A program made the position numbers and the translations under genes. From positions 3,224,001 to 3,288,000 of the forward strand of contig RQOL01000855.1 in the NCBI GenBank assembly GCA_013076295.1: a stretch of 64,000 nt of DNA. Reading direction: 5' to 3'. The DNA comes from Sanderia malayensis (taxonomy: Eukaryota; Cnidaria; Scyphozoa; Semaeostomeae; Pelagiidae). This document shows, piece by piece, positions 12,499-22,900 of this stretch. A model generated the notes under the pieces. The model ran no database searches, was not told the DNA's origin, and saw only the letters and a program-made list of their open reading frames with translations. The first letter of the stretch is position 1. Every line of letters begins with the position of its first letter.

Positions 12499-14120
12499 AC
12501 TATTTACACCTGAATTCTGAAACACAGACAGAAAATGAACACGTTACACATATAAGTAAGTAAACACTACTCATACAATGTCGTCAGAATGATTTTAATA
12601 TTGGGGGACCGTGAGGGTATATGGGGGTACGGTGGAAACTTAGTCTGGAGCCCCTCCCAGCCCCCTTGTTCCGACGGGCCTGTCTCATTGACATTCGCTG
12701 TCTGATTATAATGATTATATTATAGTTTTAAGATTGTGTAGTTTTGATTCACATAGCATATATACAGTAAAAACCCGCATATAAGAACCTTGATTTTAAC
12801 ATAGAGCCTCTATTAGTTTTTGACAATAAAACATATTTTAAGAAACCTGTCTTGGAATAGGTGGCCTAAAGTTGAAATAATGTAAATCTTAACTTTAGGT
12901 AAGCTATCAGAATACTATTTCATAGCATCAGAGCAATGACTTAGGTTTTCTATCAAGAAGTACCATTAATTTTACTATTAATAGGTTCTTAAAAATGGGA
13001 GGTTCTTATATGCCGGATTTTACTGCATAGCATAACATATTTATTTGCTCAAAAAACTACGTTGTATAATATTTTACCAATATAAGATATGCTAAAAGAA
13101 TGGAATAATTATTCAGGAGTAAATTATCTCTGAAGGAATAATTATTCCATGTGAATTACCTATTTCCTTGAGGGTAGTCCTATATCCATCTATCTCCGTC
13201 TCTCGTTGTCTTCAATCTTGCTTTTCCTGGTGGATAACAAAGACAGAGTCACAGTCAAAAAGGAGGATGGCTGACGGAAGAATGTATTACTTTTAGCAGA
13301 CAACTAAACCTGACCTCCAATGTTGAGGCTAATGGTGGTTCTTCTCACATGCATCTCTCATGGCTCTACTGCAACTGGTCAACTGCATATGCCTTGGCTG
13401 TCTTTTGTCTCTAACATATCTGCAAAGAAAAGATTCTTGAAATTTGTTTAAAATGAAGCAGAAAAGGGTGTTTTTCGACTACAAAATAACTATGAATTCG
13501 CGAGATTCGATATTACAAGGTCAGTTGAGAGCATTCTGCGACCAACCTCGTTTGCAGTTCTGTGTAACCTACTTGAACGTACAGAAAATGCTTGCTTGAT
13601 TTTACTTTCTCGCGGCCTAATTTAGGTCCTCGTTAAAGGATAAAGCTTTGGGACACATTACACACATCGCCTGCAAGGTGCTTACAGGGATAGATCAATA
13701 GAAAGTTTGTGTAACTATCTTACCATAATGCAGGCCAGTACCTCTCATTTTGGTAGAACAGTCCAATCTCCCCAAACGAGAAAACATGTGATCTATTCCC
13801 AGCTAAAAATATCCGGCAGTATACCTTGCATTGTCAGATTGGTTGGTGTACGCAACAACACTTTCCATGTCTAAAAACGAATCGTAAAAAGTTGCTAGGA
13901 TGCAGTCTTGTTCATGTGCTTCAATCGGAAACATGTATATTAAACATACCTTACAGTGTAGTTGGGTGCATTGGCAATGATTCTTGACGGCATTCAGTAC
14001 CCAATTGTTCTACAATGATTAATAATATTTTTTAATCAGCTGAAAATATTTCCAAGTCATATTTATGAACGTATTTGAAAACCATAGAGACCAACACAAG
14101 AAAACATTTTAAAGGAAAAG
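12499..14120. other. Intergenic region between IKK and the first lyase gene
   Basis: No gene supported. It contains a TIR element (12763-13027) and, around 13085-13160, two nearby copies of the palindromic motif GGAATAATTATTC. From about 13895 the sequence matches the region upstream of the second lyase gene (from about 16481), marking the left limit of the tandem duplication that I can see by eye. Confidence 0.5.
12763..13027. mobile_element. TIR element, TACAGTA family, copy 1
   Basis: About 265 bp beginning TACAGTAAAAACCCGCATAT and ending with the near reverse complement ATATGCCGGATTTTACTGCA; about 27 bp of terminal inverted repeat with few mismatches. Non-coding. Other copies: partial at 15783-15915, and short ones at 21420-21554 and 25581-25735. 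Confidence 0.75.
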
Positions 14121-14128
14121 TATAAAAG
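14121..14128 (+). promoter_or_regulatory. TATA box of lyase gene 1
   Basis: TATAAAAG lies 95 bp before the start codon at 14216, in a block of more than 200 bp that is conserved upstream of both lyase copies. Confidence 0.65.
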
Positions 14129-14215
14129 CGAATTGAGCAGTAAAGCGTATAGAGTACGTGTTGCAGGAGAAGAGAGAAGAGACATTGTGGAGTAGCAGAC
14201 GACTGGTATATCAAC

Positions 14216-15466
14216 ATGTATATTGCAGTGTTGTTTGTGCTATTAGGCCTCATTCCTCGATTTCCTATAAATGGACAAGCAACAGCATGCGTGAGTACAA
14301 TAGATGAAATAGATGCAATGATCGATGCAGCAGGCCAAGGTGATGATGTATGCATTGCCAATGGTGTGTATGAAGATTTGCACATCAAAGTGGGCAAACA
14401 GAAGAATGGAATCACTTTGAAAGGAGAAAATGGTGGTATGGTGATCATGAAAGGAACATCGACGATAAGAATCGATGGCAATAGCATAACTGTAAAGAAT
14501 TTTGTCTTTACAGCACCATTGAGTGAAGGAAACAGCAGAGATGTGCCAGCACCGATAGAGTTTGGATATAATGCAGAAGACTGCATTGTTCATGACTGCA
14601 TGATTCACAACCACGCAGCAGACACATGGGTAAGAGTTAGAGGTAAACGAAATCAAGTTCACCATTGCTCTTTTATTAACAAGCCTGCAGCGGAGCTTGA
14701 TTCACAGGGTAAGATGCTCAGAATATCAAATATAGTTAGTGTCAGTCACAGTAACATGGCAAAGATTCAAATTCATCACAACCGCTTGATGAAATACAAA
14801 AGATCGTGGAGAAAACACGACGGGTCGGCGGCAGTTTATGTGAAAATAGCAAAGGCTGCAGGTCGTGATACAAAGAATCTGGAATGTGCAGTTCACAACA
14901 ACTACTTCTATGAAGTGGACAGTGAAGAGGAAACAATCGGAATCAAGGCATCAGGAAATGAAATATATAGAAATGCACTCGAGAACTGTTACGGAGGAAT
15001 ATCCTTGAGAGATGGAAAGAACAATATGGTAAGAGAGAATTTCATCCAAGCAAGAAAAGCCCAGAACAATAAAGATTACGGCATCAATGTGCACAATGAA
15101 AACCATGTTGTCAAAGACAACTGGATAATGGATGTTGGAAAGAATCATGGACTCAGAGTGGTTGGAGGTAACGGAGACAACAGTTGCGTTGCATGCCATA
15201 TAAGAGCCAAGAATGTCCAATTGGTAAATAATACATTGGTGAACTCAATTTTGAGCCTTGGTAAAATATATCCAACAGGAATAAGCAGCGATCCAGAAAA
15301 TATCCACATAAAAGACCTGACAGTGTCATGCTCAGAAGGCTACGCAATGATATCAGGATATGGTTTGAATAAAGAAGAAGCATTTCTTGGAAAGCCGTAC
15401 ATGTTTGAAGGAAACAATCGATTCTATGGCCTCAAGATTGCGTATGGTGAAGTGCATAAAAGCTGA
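14216..15466 (+). CDS. Secreted family-6 polysaccharide lyase (chondroitinase B / alginate lyase-like), copy 1
   Basis: Intronless gene for 416 aa. Residues 1-21 form a signal peptide, so the enzyme should be secreted or lumenal. The rest has the short repeating pattern of a right-handed parallel beta-helix. The active-site region of the PL6 family is recognisable: NN at 228-229, E237, E239 and K244 (SEEETIGIK), then R265 in SLRDG. The Glu-to-Lys (7) and Lys-to-Arg (21) spacings equal those of Glu243, Lys250 and Arg271 in Pedobacter chondroitinase B, so calcium-dependent beta-elimination of a uronic-acid polymer (dermatan/chondroitin-like or alginate) is likely; the substrate cannot be read from sequence. 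Relative to copy 2, one base is missing near 15459, which creates the TGA at 15464-15466 and removes about 48 basic C-terminal residues still visible downstream. A TATA box lies upstream and AATAAA at 15737. The lack of introns contrasts with every other gene here and suggests bacterial origin or retroposition. Confidence 0.85.
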   Translation: MYIAVLFVLLGLIPRFPINGQATACVSTIDEIDAMIDAAGQGDDVCIANGVYEDLHIKVGKQKNGITLKGENGGMVIMKGTSTIRIDGNSITVKNFVFTAPLSEGNSRDVPAPIEFGYNAEDCIVHDCMIHNHAADTWVRVRGKRNQVHHCSFINKPAAELDSQGKMLRISNIVSVSHSNMAKIQIHHNRLMKYKRSWRKHDGSAAVYVKIAKAAGRDTKNLECAVHNNYFYEVDSEEETIGIKASGNEIYRNALENCYGGISLRDGKNNMVRENFIQARKAQNNKDYGINVHNENHVVKDNWIMDVGKNHGLRVVGGNGDNSCVACHIRAKNVQLVNNTLVNSILSLGKIYPTGISSDPENIHIKDLTVSCSEGYAMISGYGLNKEEAFLGKPYMFEGNNRFYGLKIAYGEVHKS

Positions 15467-15640
15467 AAAGTTTGATGGAGAAAAGGAAGATAAAGATAGA
15501 ATGGCACAAGCAATACAAAGATCTTGGTGATTATGGAAGAAAGATGATAAGAAAGATCAAATGTCAAGCTGGAACAACATGGGAAAAGAAACTACATGAC
15601 TGTTAGTCAAACTCACCAGAAAACAATAATCTTGACTTTG
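15467..15640 (+). pseudogene. Orphaned C-terminal coding tail of lyase copy 1
   Basis: After the premature TGA, an open frame continues up to a TAG at about 15604 and encodes the same Lys-rich tail that copy 2 still translates (MEKRKIKIEWHKQY...GTTW). It is out of frame with copy 1 because of a single missing base near 15459. The tail has no domain I recognise. Confidence 0.65.
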
Positions 15641-15736
15641 AAATTTGCAGTTTATGTTGACACTTAGAAATGCACACAAGCATCTAGAAGCACGTCTTTT
15701 ACTCTTTCAATGTGACTGAGGTTTCACCTTCACTGT

Positions 15737-15742
15737 AATAAA
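15737..15742 (+). terminator. Polyadenylation signal, lyase copy 1
   Basis: AATAAA about 270 bp after the stop codon; an AATAAA lies at the corresponding place after copy 2 (18327-18332). Confidence 0.5.
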
Positions 15743-15782
15743 AAATGATTTACAATAATTTAACAATAGATGGACATATAAC

Positions 15783-15915
15783 CATATATCAGAATATTAT
15801 TTTATAGCATCAGAGCAATAACTTGAATTATACTATGAAGAAATACCTAGAAATACTGGGAATTCAGACTAGGGTCTTAAAAATGGATGGTTCATATATG
15901 CGGGTTTTTGCTGTA
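15783..15915. mobile_element. TIR element, TACAGTA family, truncated copy 2
   Basis: Matches the right half of the element at 12763-13027: shared ATCAGAATA-TATTT-ATAGCATCAGAGCAAT segment and right end (TTCATATATGCGGGTTTTTGCTGTA). The left terminal repeat is absent. It lies between the two lyase units. Confidence 0.6.
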
Positions 15916-16711
15916 TTTATGAACACTGCTTGCAAATCTCTAAAATTGTATCTAAAAAACCTTGTAAGATGACAAGGCTTGAGTATTATCTTCGAAACTA
16001 TATTATGTCATTCAGTCGGGCAAAATCTCCATCCATGAACGTTATGCTATGATGATATGACAGTGCAAGACTATTTCTAAAATCAAAAGAAACCTATGGG
16101 GTAGCTCGCGAACGAAACTGGGGTTTCCGTCAGCATTAACAGTCCGTATTTTAATCTGGCTATGCTGTCTCATCTTTGTCCGAAACATTCACAAAGCAGT
16201 ACGGGTTCTAGTATCAAAGGGAAAATGTGCACAGAAATGTCTCCACATCTATTTCGTATCTTCACGTCACCTCGTGCAGGGAGCAAATAGAGACAGCTTT
16301 GATTTGTCATACGCGGGGCAGGGAACGTTCACTTCTTATTGTCACAAGTATCAATACAAACGTCCAAATATTTTAACAACAGATAAGATAACAATAGCCA
16401 ATCTCATTCTTACCACATTCTTCAGGCATGATCTTCATCAACAGCAATAACACTCTCCAAATATAAAAAAGATTAGTAGGAGTTGCTAGGATGCAGGGTG
16501 GTTCAAGTGCTGCAATCGAAAACATGTATATTAAACATACCTTAAAGTGTAGTTGGGTGCATTGGCAATGATTCTTGACGGCATTCAGTACCCAATTGTT
16601 CTACAATGATTAATAATAAATTTTTAATCAGCTGAAATATTTCCAAGTCATATTTATGAAGGTATTTGAAAACCATAGAGACCAACACAAGAAAACATTT
16701 TAAAGGAAAAG
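15916..16711. other. Spacer and upstream region between the two lyase genes
   Basis: No gene. 15928-16083 and 16290-16480 resemble sequence downstream of copy 2 (from about 18468), so they belong to the duplicated unit. From 16481 the sequence matches the region before copy 1. Confidence 0.5.
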
Positions 16712-16719
16712 TATAAAAG
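16712..16719 (+). promoter_or_regulatory. TATA box of lyase gene 2
   Basis: TATAAAAG at the position equivalent to 14121-14128 of copy 1, within the conserved upstream block. Confidence 0.6.
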
Positions 16720-16751
16720 CGAATTGAGCAGTAAACAGTATAGAGTGCGTA

Positions 16752-18197
16752 TTGCAGCAAAAGAGAGAAGAGATATCGTGGAGTAGCAGACGACTGGTAT
16801 ATCAACATGTATATTGCAGTGTTGTTTGTGCTATTAGGCCTCATTCCTCGATTTCCTATAATGGACAAGCAACAGCATGCGTGAGTACAATAGATGAAAT
16901 AGATGCAATGATCGATGCAGCAGGCCAAGGTGATGATGTATGCATTGCCAATGGTGTGTATGAAGATTTGCACATCAAAGTGGGCAAGCAGAAGACTGGA
17001 ATCACTTTGAAAGGAGAAAATGGTGGCAGGGTGATCATGAAAGGAACATCGACGATAAGAATCGATGGCAATAGCATAACTGTAAAGAATTTTGTCTTTA
17101 CAGCACCATTGAGTGAAGGAAACAGCAGAGATGTGCCAGCACCGATAGAGTTTGGATATAATGCAGAAGACTGCATTGTTCATGACTGCAAGATTCACAA
17201 CCACGCAGCAGACATATGGGTAAGAGTTAGAGGTAAACGAAATCAAATCCACCATTGCTCCTTTATTAACAAGCCTGAAGCAGAGCTTGGTCCGAAGGGT
17301 GAGACGCTCAGAATATCAAGTATTGTCAGTGTATCTGACAGTAAAATGGAAAAGATTCGAATTCACCACAATCGTTTAATGAAATACAAGAGATCGTGGA
17401 GAAAACATGACGATTCATCGGCAATTTACGTAAAGATCGCAAAGGTAGCAGGCCGTGATACAAAGAATCTGGAATGTGCAGTTCATAACAACTACTTCTA
17501 TGAAGTGGACAGTGAAGAGGAAACAATCGGAATCAAGGCATCAGGAAATGAAATTTATAGAAATGCACTCGAGAACTGTTACGGAGGAATATCCTTGAGA
17601 GATGGAAAGAACAATATGGTAAAAGAGAATTTCATCCAAGCAAGAAAAGCCCAGAACAATAAAGATTACGGTATCAATGTGCACAATGAAAACCATGTTG
17701 TCAAAGACAACTGGATAATGGATGTTGGAAAGAATCATGGACTCAGAGTGGTTGGAGGTAACGGAGACAACAGTTGCGTTGCATGCCATATAAGAGCCAA
17801 GAATGTCCAATTGGTAAATAATACATTGGTGAACTCAATTTTGAGCCTTGGTAAAATATATCCAACAGGAATAAGCAGTGATCCAGAAAATATCAACATA
17901 AAAGACCTGACAGTGTCATGCTCAGAAGGCTACGCAATGATATCAGGATATGGTTTGAATAAAGAAGAAGCATTTCTCGGAAAACCGTACATGTTTGAAG
18001 GAAACAATCGATTCTATGGCCTCAAGATTGCGTATGGTGAAGTGCATACAAAGCTGAAAAGTTTGATGGAGAAAAGGAAAATAAAGATAGAATGGCACAA
18101 GCAATACAAAGATCTTGGTGATTATGGAAGAAAGATGATAAGAAAGATCAAATGTGAAGCTGGAACAACATGGGGAAAGAAACTACATGATTGTTAG
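16752..18197 (+). CDS. Family-6 polysaccharide lyase, copy 2 (signal peptide frameshifted)
   Basis: Intronless tandem paralogue of the gene at 14216. The open frame of 481 aa covers the whole beta-helix, keeps the same E-x-E...K...R active-site set (SEEETIGIK, SLRDG), and retains a longer basic C-terminus ending GKKLHDC. One base is missing near 16860 compared with copy 1. The ATG equivalent to copy 1's start (16807) therefore encodes the signal peptide and then meets a TGA at 16882-16884 after only 25 residues. The catalytic frame can be reached only from an upstream ATG at 16752 (or an internal one), which gives an N-terminus without a convincing signal peptide. It may be a cytosolic variant, a pseudogene in the making, or an assembly error. 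AATAAA at 18327. Chondroitinase B or alginate lyase activity is inferred from family residues only. Confidence 0.7.
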   Translation: MQQKREEISWSSRRLVYQHVYCSVVCAIRPHSSISYNGQATACVSTIDEIDAMIDAAGQGDDVCIANGVYEDLHIKVGKQKTGITLKGENGGRVIMKGTSTIRIDGNSITVKNFVFTAPLSEGNSRDVPAPIEFGYNAEDCIVHDCKIHNHAADIWVRVRGKRNQIHHCSFINKPEAELGPKGETLRISSIVSVSDSKMEKIRIHHNRLMKYKRSWRKHDDSSAIYVKIAKVAGRDTKNLECAVHNNYFYEVDSEEETIGIKASGNEIYRNALENCYGGISLRDGKNNMVKENFIQARKAQNNKDYGINVHNENHVVKDNWIMDVGKNHGLRVVGGNGDNSCVACHIRAKNVQLVNNTLVNSILSLGKIYPTGISSDPENINIKDLTVSCSEGYAMISGYGLNKEEAFLGKPYMFEGNNRFYGLKIAYGEVHTKLKSLMEKRKIKIEWHKQYKDLGDYGRKMIRKIKCEAGTTWGKKLHDC

Positions 18198-18326
18198 TCA
18201 AACTCACCAGAAAACAACAATCTTGACATTGTAATTTGCAGTTTCATGCTGGCACTTAGAAATGCACACAAGCGTCTAGAAGCGCGTCTTTTACTCTTTT
18301 AATGCGAGAGACTGCACCTGCACTGA

Positions 18327-18332
18327 AATAAA
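18327..18332 (+). terminator. Polyadenylation signal, lyase copy 2
   Basis: AATAAA about 130 bp after the stop codon, at the place matching 15737-15742 of copy 1. Confidence 0.5.
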
Positions 18333-18467
18333 AAAATAATTTACATTAATTTAAATATAATGCATGCACCACTTAAATCATTTTAACAGTAGATATATAA
18401 CCATTAATAATGAATAAAACACACGATATAAGCAAAACATCAAATGTGTAATATATGTGGATACTGC

Positions 18468-18870
18468 TTGCAAATTTCTAAAATTCTATTTAAAAAACCC
18501 TGATAAGATCTTCAAGTATGAAATCCAAAACTATATTAACACACTGACAAATCTGGGAAGATCGCTGATTTATCAACGTAGTGATATTCATAGTGTATTA
18601 TAATGATAGCGCAGTGCATTACCTTTCTAAAAAGAGACAGCTTTGTTACACGCGAGGCTGAGGACGCTCACTGCCAGTGTCAATTACCAACGTTCGCAAC
18701 AATCAATCTTCAGGCATTATCTTGATCCAGAGCAATAAGACTCGCTGAACCTAAAATATAATAGTAAAGAGTTTTTGAGATAACGTCTGGTTTAGGATTT
18801 GCAATCGATAAAATACATAAATATCCCTTACAGCGCTGGATGCATTGATATCTGTGGATGCAAAAGAAGG
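18468..18870 (+). repeat. Decayed third unit of the lyase tandem array
   Basis: This stretch resembles, with more divergence, the spacer between the two lyase genes (15928-16083 and 16290-16560), including GAGACAGCTTTG, CTTCAGGCAT-ATCTT and the TTGCAATCGA...TACATAAATAT-CCTTACAG segment that precedes copy 2. The similarity fades where a third coding region would start, so the array seems to have been truncated here. Confidence 0.5.
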
Positions 18871-19012
18871 CGCTTTCAATTACCGAACAGCTTTACAAAT
18901 AAAGTTTACAAAAAATATCAGAAAAAAATCGCATATAATCACAAACAATTATAAACACGATAAAGCAAGACTTTAAACCAAATATAGATAACTATACAAG
19001 AAATCAAAAGTC

Positions 19013-19055
19013 ATCTATCTGTCTGTCTATCTATCTATCTATCCATCTATATATC
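19013..19055. repeat. TCTA microsatellite
   Basis: Imperfect tetranucleotide run of TCTA with TCTG and TCCA variants. Confidence 0.85.
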
Positions 19056-19375
19056 AAAAGTCATCTTGTAGCTTGATTACCATTATTTATTTATGATCAT
19101 CATTTTGTTTTCTTACTTTATTTAATATAATAGTTATAATTGTTATTATTAATTCATAATGCTGATTTTAAAACATAGATTATGTAAAACCAGCTTCAAT
19201 AAAGTTTTAAATACTAAGATTAGTTCCAATATAATAAATGTACATTTAAATAATGTGTTTGGACGAAGAGATACGTCGTACTGTTACTAAACGAATAAGA
19301 TTAAACCATCTTGAGTTCGCAGTGGTCCCGAATTCATCGAACCCTCTCGTGTAAAAAACTAAACATATCGTAAAT

Positions 19376-19618
19376 CCTCGAATAAGCCCCCCCCTCGAAT
19401 AAGTCCCCATCCTGATAATCATTTGCAAGGATATTGAGCTCAAGTTTCCAGACATTGGAGTTGTTTAGTGAATGTATTGCAAATAGCAGCAAGCTTAAAC
19501 CAATAAGTTTATTGATTGGCTGCATCGTATAGCTTTTATTTTACTTACTATTGAACAATAATCCAGCTAAAATGTTTTTGCAAATAAGCCCCCGGGGCTT
19601 ATTCGAGAACTTACGGTA
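19376..19618. mobile_element. TIR element, CGAATAAG family
   Basis: Starts TATCGTAAATCCTCGAATAA and ends with the near reverse complement TTATTCGAGAACTTACGGTA; both ends carry GAATAAGCCCC. About 243 bp, non-coding. Fragments with the same ends appear near 31483, 35160 and 37855. Confidence 0.7.
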
Positions 19619-19972
19619 TAGCCTTTTAATGACTTCACAGAGCAATGGTACATTCACAGAACAATGCACCATTTGGCAGCATTATTCAATGCTATCATTC
19701 AAGATTCGAACTCCACTGCATGTGTGACGTGGCTGAATTTTGCACTTATAGTCCGTTCATATCCATTCCTAATATTAAATACTGTCATTGTACAAATAGC
19801 ATATTTGCTCTTTGTAGAATGATATCAATCTAAGTAGCGCATATTTTAAACAAGTAAATAAATCATATTTTAAAGACCACACGTTGCCAAACACGTCAAG
19901 CATAAGCTTGCCAGTGAATAACTCTCCGTATGATAATCACTCACATGAGCCCGTTAAATACGACATGCAAAC

Positions 19973-22900
19973 CTAAACATTGGCTGACACGATGTCATCA
20001 TCAGATCTGCTTCTCCTGGCCATACCAGCCGACCGGCTTGAAACAGGTTCACCGATGTAAACGCCATTCTCGTAGCATCTGGGGTTGATAGGTCGTTTTA
20101 TGACCCCGCTTGTAATCAGAGGAGAATCCTTCTCAGTGCCCTGTGGCCTCAGTGCAATGTTGTCAGCAGTCGACATTCGTGATGTTGAAGCACTGCTTAA
20201 TTCTGTCACTGCATCTTGACTGGTGTTGTCATCGTCATTCAAACTGGATTCTCTGGTTAAGGGTGGAACTGTCGAGTCCTTTCTTGTATCCGACTGCTTC
20301 AGCGATTCATCCTTCTTGCTTTTTACTGCCAAGTCGTTCATTGATGCAGACCAGTTTTTCGAATCAAACGAATCCAATGCTGAGGGAGAGCAAAAACAAG
20401 TTATGCAAGATCATCAATTAACAGTTATTCTGAATCTTCTAATAACTATTCATTGTGACATTTTGCATTTCGTTAGATATAACTCACTACTCATTCATAA
20501 AATTGCAAATATAGGGAACAAAACCCAAGCTGAAGGACCACACTTTAGTTGTGGGTATGTTCAAGAACAATGCATGAATTTATGTACATGTACGCAACAA
20601 AATCGGGGCACATTAAAATCCAAGAAACTCAACTATTCACACTCGCAAGAATAAATACTTTCTTGTTTTATAAACGCTAGAATGGTCTTCTTCACTAATA
20701 TCTTCAAATTAATACCACGAGTTGGCGCATCCTGGAAAATCACCTGGCATGTGACACAAGGAAAAGCTTACATACAAATTCAATAAAAGGCCTTCCTTGC
20801 GGTGGCTATATCAGTAATTTAACTCAAAGACCATAGTGTTAGACTCAAAGACCAGTGCAACAAGCAGGTGGTTTCAACCGAGAAAAACAGAAGTGGCAGA
20901 TATATCCACATATAGACAATGCACAATGCACATTGCACAGTGCACGCAACATACCTGCTTCGGAGGTTGAGTTCATACTGTTCAATGTGATCTTTCTGTC
21001 GGGTGGGCTTGATGAATTACCCCCGTCGCTGCTGGACGGCTTCTTGGATGTATCAACTGCACTCATTGAAGACGTTATACGGGCTTTGTCAACAGTAAAG
21101 CGAGACTCAGTAGCCATTAGTCCATCTTTACTAAACAACAAAACGATCTAAAAGGAGAACATGTGTGATTATTGCAATGCACGCTTGTATCTTGTGTCAG
21201 AAACATGTAAACTTATCTTATTGTCACATTGGTCACTTATTCATGAACAAAGTAGGCTCCGCTTCACGGCTCAAGATACAAACACATTCAAAACAACATC
21301 CAGCAGTTCAGATGTTAGTCAATCATTTCAACTGTTAATGTTCTACTTCCACCAGACTGTCAATGGATGAAAGTAAAGCATAAACATTACAGTAGAGCTT
21401 AATGAATAACATAATACACTACAGTAGAAACCGGTATGAAAGAACCCTTCAGGTTGATATTTCTGCTCAAGACAATAAAAAAACAATAGTCTATTGTATT
21501 TGCGCAACAAACTGATGCAAAATTCACAGGTCCTAATATGCGGTGCTTACTGTAACTTCACAACCAAACGCATTCGGGGTTACAGTATAGTCATTGTAAA
21601 CTCCAATACGTGGCCCGAAGGGAGTGTATGGAATAAAACTAGTATCAACAAGCAATACATTGAACATACCTTTGGAATGAAGACAAGGCAAATAGTGACA
21701 GTGTTGCATAAAATGATGCAAAGACAAATGACAGTGTATGCAGCGTCGTTGGACTGTGCACTGCTCAGGGCGTATGTACAAGTTACACCGATAGCTGACA
21801 ATGCTGCGACATTATAAACAGCCATTCCAATAAACTTTGAATCGTTCAAAGCAGACACCTACGACAATAATGCATGGAATTTCAATGAACTGATACTGAG
21901 ATTAACTTAGTCTTCCAGAGTCTCCAAAGAAAGCACTAATAGCTTTTCCATTTATCAAGTATATTCAGCTTGTATACACGTTTTTTTATAAGAAACCTGG
22001 CTTAAGGCTTAGTAGTAAAAGTTTCTTAATTTTTAGCCACATTTTAGTTTTATAAGTTTCTTAAAAGTTTCTTAATTTAATGAAAAAAAGTTGCAGTGAA
22101 AACGAAGAAAAGCGTGGATGTAGCAAAATAAACAAAGAAAAATTGTCAATGCGAAAAGTCGTCATGTGGAGCCGACAATGTCATGCTTAGCACATAAAAC
22201 ATACTTACTGTAGATGATATTTGTTAAATCCGTAAAGGAAAAACGTGTTTCCGAAATTTCTAATGTTTCTTAGATATTTCCCTGTAGTTCTAAAGTTTCT
22301 TAAATTTTAGGGCGTCTAGATCTAGGTTTCTTATAAACCGGTTTCTTATAAAACGTGTAGCTCGCGTTGAAATAAACATCAAATTGCAATGGTAAAATAA
22401 GCAGCGTGTATACCTCGACTTTTCTGGTTTCCCAAGCAAGAAACAGACCAAGCAACAACAAAATGCCTTTGTAAGCAAGAATTGTCGAAGAGAAATACAG
22501 CCCATATTTTGATGCACAGTGATAAACCTGAGTAACCTCGATGATATCTTTGATTGGATCTTCCTGTGAAACAAAACAAAAAGGCAATTTTAATCATAAT
22601 CCCAACTTAAAAGAATGAAATATATTATAAGGCTGCAGACAAAAATGGCTTGCATAACGATAAATGTATAAGCTTGTATAAAAATCCCAATAACGTGTTA
22701 TTACAGCCGCCGATACTTCGAGGATTCGCTGATGTGTGTTACCACACTCGGTTTTGATGATTCAAATTATCAGAAGCACATAGAGCATACGAATATTTGA
22801 TCCTTGATTGATAAACCAATTAATGCAATACAACACGGAATAACACATTGTAATTCGGTTAATAATGTTTCCAGTTTCCTCAATGCCTTTTTCGTATCGC

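Larger units (their letters stand above)
18871..19972. other. Intergenic region between the lyase array and the GABA-B-like receptor 3' end
   Basis: No gene supported. Holds a TCTA/TCTG microsatellite (about 19013-19055), AT-rich DNA and a TIR element (19376-19618). It includes the unassigned 3' UTR of the minus-strand receptor gene. Confidence 0.5.

Noticed and set aside
14032..14586. Long minus-strand frames opposite the lyase genes (also 16542-17255)
   Set aside because: They are antisense shadows of the strongly coding plus-strand lyase sequence, recur in both copies because the DNA is duplicated, and have no recognisable domains.
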